A stretch of 10,412 nucleotides of DNA from Collinsella sp. GTDB taxonomy: Bacteria > Actinomycetota > Coriobacteriia > Coriobacteriales > Coriobacteriaceae. How positions within the stretch are numbered: the first letter of the stretch is position 1; every line of letters starts with the position of its first letter. Below the pieces are notes generated by a model that was not told where the DNA came from, ran no database searches, and saw only the letters and a program-made list of their open reading frames with translations. A program made the translations under genes and the position numbers. The DNA is taken from contig JAGZWV010000057.1 in assembly GCA_018378775.1 (NCBI GenBank), forward strand, positions 1 to 10,412, given 5' to 3'. Positions 8,357 through 10,412 of the stretch are shown piece by piece.

Positions 8357-8701
8357 TTAGTTGTACACACGGTAGTTACACTTGAACTGGGTTATGTGTC
8401 CATAGTTGGTGCGGTACCAACCCGACGTATAGCTGATTGCCTCTGCGCCTAGATAGTCGTAGCCCTTGTTGTAGCGAAGCTGACGGTAGGTCGTGTCGTA
8501 CTCTGCTACGTAAAACGTGTCTCCAGAGAAGGCTTTGTACCGGTCCTTAACCGTCGAAGCCATGTACGCGGGTTCGACATCGCCTTTCTCCCCGTTGAGC
8601 GCATAGACGGGTGCCGCGATTCCACATAAAGCCGTTGCCACGAGGATGGCGTAGACAGCCATGCGCGACGCATTGGACTTCAGCTGTTCAAATAGTTTCA
8701 T
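8357..8701 (-). CDS. small secreted Tyr-rich protein, unrecognised family
   Basis: A 114-residue protein I do not recognise. The N-terminus is a clear Sec signal peptide: Lys and Arg in residues 2-13, a hydrophobic core at about 14-30, and a VYA cleavage site after Ala34. The predicted mature part is about 80 residues, with 13 tyrosines, one cysteine near the end (Cys108) and a C-terminus of CNYRVYN. There is no lipobox. The ATG at 8701 has GAGGTG (8708-8713) 6 bases upstream, and one base separates it from the ABC gene stop, so the two are co-translated. A longer reading from 8803 would lie inside the ABC gene and lose the signal peptide from the N-terminus. A small secreted protein behind an ABC gene is the layout of lactococcin-972-type bacteriocin loci, but the sequence lacks clear hallmarks of that family, so a bacteriocin role is only a hypothesis. 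Stop codon TAA; a strong terminator follows. Confidence 0.8.
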   Translation of the reverse strand: MKLFEQLKSNASRMAVYAILVATALCGIAAPVYALNGEKGDVEPAYMASTVKDRYKAFSGDTFYVAEYDTTYRQLRYNKGYDYLGAEAISYTSGWYRTNYGHITQFKCNYRVYN

Positions 8702-8702
8702 G

Positions 8703-10343
8703 TCATTCACCTCGCTCGTATGTATCGAGGTATTCCTGCTTGAGCGTCTGCGAGGACGACTTGATCTTTTCCACGAGCGTGCCGTCTTCGATGAAGATGG
8801 CAAGCTTTACCTGCTGCTTCATTCCTGTCGAGAGTTTACGGGTCGGCTTGTCGAGATATGGGGAGATTCCGAGGGAGTCGCAGAGCGAGTCGATGTCGGC
8901 GGCCGATTTCCACGCCTCCCTAACGAAAGCAAGGTGCTCGAGGGCCGATAGCGTGGGATAGAGATCCGCGCTGCCCGAAGAGCTCAGGTAGACGAGTTCT
9001 GCAAATTCGGCTGATCGACGTTGGCTGATTCCGTCTGCCACCAGGCTTCCCGAGCGGATGCGGGTGGGAAATTGGCCCGACAGCGCTTCAAGAAGGGTGG
9101 TTTTCCCCGAGCCGTTGGGAGCAACGAGGCCCGCCGCCGTTCCCGGGCTCAGGAAAAGCGACCCGATTGAAAGTATCGTCGTGCTTCCGTATCCCACGCT
9201 CGCGTCCAGAAGCTCGAGCCCATGGTGCTTTTTCGCGGGTCCAGGCTGTTTGGGCGAACGTGCCGCAACGGCGCCGACCGCAAAAAAGACCGCGACGTAT
9301 GCCAGGGCCACGGCAAGCATCGATGCGCTGCCTGAACCGGAGCCAATGAATTCCGTCGGGAAGCATCCCACGTAACCCGTGGCCTCGATAGGCGAGAACA
9401 CGGCCAGCGGCAGGAGCCCGAGCACGGCATTATGCTCCAGCGCCGAATCGGACAGTAACGGGAATACCGGGGCCGCGACAAGCAGCGCGGAGGCAAGGGG
9501 GCCCGCGAGGACGCGCCTCGTTGCGGTCGATAGGACGGCGGAGCAAACGGATATCAAGGTTCCGCCCGCAAGCAGCGCGAGAAGCAGGGTCGTGAAGACG
9601 TCTCCCGCGGTCGTGGTGGCAAGCGCGCCGTCATGGAAGAAGGCGATCGGGTACCCAATTTGCCCGAAGCCGTTTAGGGCCAAGGCGCAAATGCCCCCGG
9701 GCGCGAGGCCGGCGAGGAGCATCGCGGTCCCCGCGGCGATTATCGAAAACACGGTCTGGATAAGGCGACGGAATTTGGGCACGGGCGCCTTCGCCGCCAG
9801 GGTCGCAGGCCTTGTGGCGCCGAGCAGGAGTATCGACGAGAGAAGGAAGGGGATGAAGGGAAGGAAGGACGGCGCCGTGGCAATGGCGTAAGGCAGGAAG
9901 GAAAGGAATGGCAGGTCGTTTGCGGAGGCCGGGATATCCGTGATGCCGGAGCTGCTCAGGGCACGGCAATATGCGAGCTCTGCGTCATTGGTCTCTCGGC
10001 CTCCCACGATGGACCCGGATTGGAAGCCTTCGCCCATGAGCGCGTAGTAGCTCTCGGCAGAATCGAGAAAGGCGGCGCCGGTTTGGGCGGCAAGGGCGGC
10101 GTTCGCGTATCTTGCAAGCTCCGCGTCATTTTGCTGCTCTGGAGATAGGTCTGTGCCGCTGGCCTGGGGCGCGCGCGTATTGAATGCGTCGACAAAGCTC
10201 TGCATGCCCTGTTTCATAAAGAAGGGCCCGTAGATGGGTGAATTGAACGCAATGGGGACGGAGAAGGCTGCAGCGAGAACGAGCGTAGAGATCCATACGG
10301 CCCTGTCTCTTAGGATTAGTTTGAGAAGAAGTCGACAGTACAT
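8703..10343 (-). CDS. fused ABC permease/ATPase with an incomplete nucleotide-binding domain
   Basis: A 546-residue protein. Residues 1 to about 362 are a membrane part. One helix lies near 14-36, a large presumably external loop at about 37-145, then hydrophobic segments near 146-175, 194-222, 248-272, 278-320 and 336-361. From about 374 an ATP-binding domain begins: Walker A APNGSGKTT at 408-416 (usual first Gly replaced by Ala) and signature LSTGMKQQ at 504-511. The Q-loop glutamine is not seen where expected (LVYLSSS, 450-456). After the signature only about 35 residues remain, running from VKLAI straight into FIEDGTLVEKIKSS. This looks like the usual far C-terminus of such domains, so Walker B, D-loop and H-loop are absent. 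Other frames at the junction do not supply them. In-frame deletion is the simplest reading. The start at 10343 is the first possible one after an in-frame TAA. It ends in TGA one base before the secreted-protein gene, its likely partner. Confidence 0.85.
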   Translation of the reverse strand: MYCRLLLKLILRDRAVWISTLVLAAAFSVPIAFNSPIYGPFFMKQGMQSFVDAFNTRAPQASGTDLSPEQQNDAELARYANAALAAQTGAAFLDSAESYYALMGEGFQSGSIVGGRETNDAELAYCRALSSSGITDIPASANDLPFLSFLPYAIATAPSFLPFIPFLLSSILLLGATRPATLAAKAPVPKFRRLIQTVFSIIAAGTAMLLAGLAPGGICALALNGFGQIGYPIAFFHDGALATTTAGDVFTTLLLALLAGGTLISVCSAVLSTATRRVLAGPLASALLVAAPVFPLLSDSALEHNAVLGLLPLAVFSPIEATGYVGCFPTEFIGSGSGSASMLAVALAYVAVFFAVGAVAARSPKQPGPAKKHHGLELLDASVGYGSTTILSIGSLFLSPGTAAGLVAPNGSGKTTLLEALSGQFPTRIRSGSLVADGISQRRSAEFAELVYLSSSGSADLYPTLSALEHLAFVREAWKSAADIDSLCDSLGISPYLDKPTRKLSTGMKQQVKLAIFIEDGTLVEKIKSSSQTLKQEYLDTYERGE

Positions 10344-10412
10344 TTGGAAGCACCTACGTTCCTCAAAGCATCGTTAGATTAATAATGACAGACCGAATGA
10401 AGATGCGTGCGA
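10344..10412 (-). other. upstream region of the accessory operon
   Basis: An in-frame TAA lies 11 codons before the ABC gene ATG, and AGGTG sits about 9 bases upstream as a modest ribosome binding site. The segment 10377-10390 is AT-rich and may hold a -10 element, but I find no good -35 partner. The promoter may lie here or beyond the window edge. Confidence 0.3.

Noticed and set aside
8596..8640. Lipoprotein signal in the secreted protein
   Set aside because: The cysteine at position 26 is preceded by Thr-Ala-Leu, which does not fit a lipobox, while a good VYA signal peptidase I site follows at 32-34.
8703..8830. Frameshift rather than deletion in the ABC gene
   Set aside because: The other two minus-strand frames between the signature motif and the gene end contain no Walker B or H-loop-like sequence, and the space is too short to hold them.

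Overview
The window looks like a chromosomal segment of a high-GC Gram-positive bacterium, most likely a gut Coriobacteriia member such as Collinsella. This is inferred from the GC-rich coding sequence, the secA-prfB pairing, an L31 protein with an Ala/Lys/Glu tail, a transketolase split into two genes, and protein sequences of actinobacterial character. I cannot assign a species from sequence alone. Apart from the last 22 codons of an IS3-type transposase at the left edge, every gene lies on the minus strand, so transcription runs from high to low coordinates.

Layout from left to right. 1-94: tail of an IS3-family element. 144-2000: a two-gene transketolase operon (N-terminal subunit gene 1169-1999, then C-terminal subunit gene 226-1167), ended by a strong hairpin at 151-175. 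2207-3097: a YitT-family membrane protein, with a rho-independent terminator touching its ribosome binding site. 3263-7218: secA followed by prfB, with the TAATG stop/start overlap that suggests translational coupling. 7564-7989: rpmE (ribosomal protein L31), with its own promoter candidate, a structured leader that can hide its Shine-Dalgarno, and a strong terminator. 8357-10343: a two-gene accessory operon, a fused ABC permease/ATPase gene followed one base later by a small secreted tyrosine-rich protein, ended by a long hairpin plus T-run.

The housekeeping part covers the non-oxidative pentose phosphate pathway, protein export, translation termination and the large ribosomal subunit. The accessory part at the right is the least ordinary. 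The ABC protein keeps Walker A and the signature motif but has lost the stretch that should hold Walker B, the D-loop and the H-loop. The secreted protein resembles no family I recognise, but its size, signal peptide and tight coupling to an ABC gene would fit a bacteriocin-like or other secreted-effector unit.

Other points of interest are an RF2 whose stop-codon-reading tripeptide is Ser-Pro-Thr instead of Ser-Pro-Phe, the absence of the programmed frameshift in that gene, the rpmE leader, and several long perfect inverted repeats between 7380 and 8300 that the gene map does not explain.
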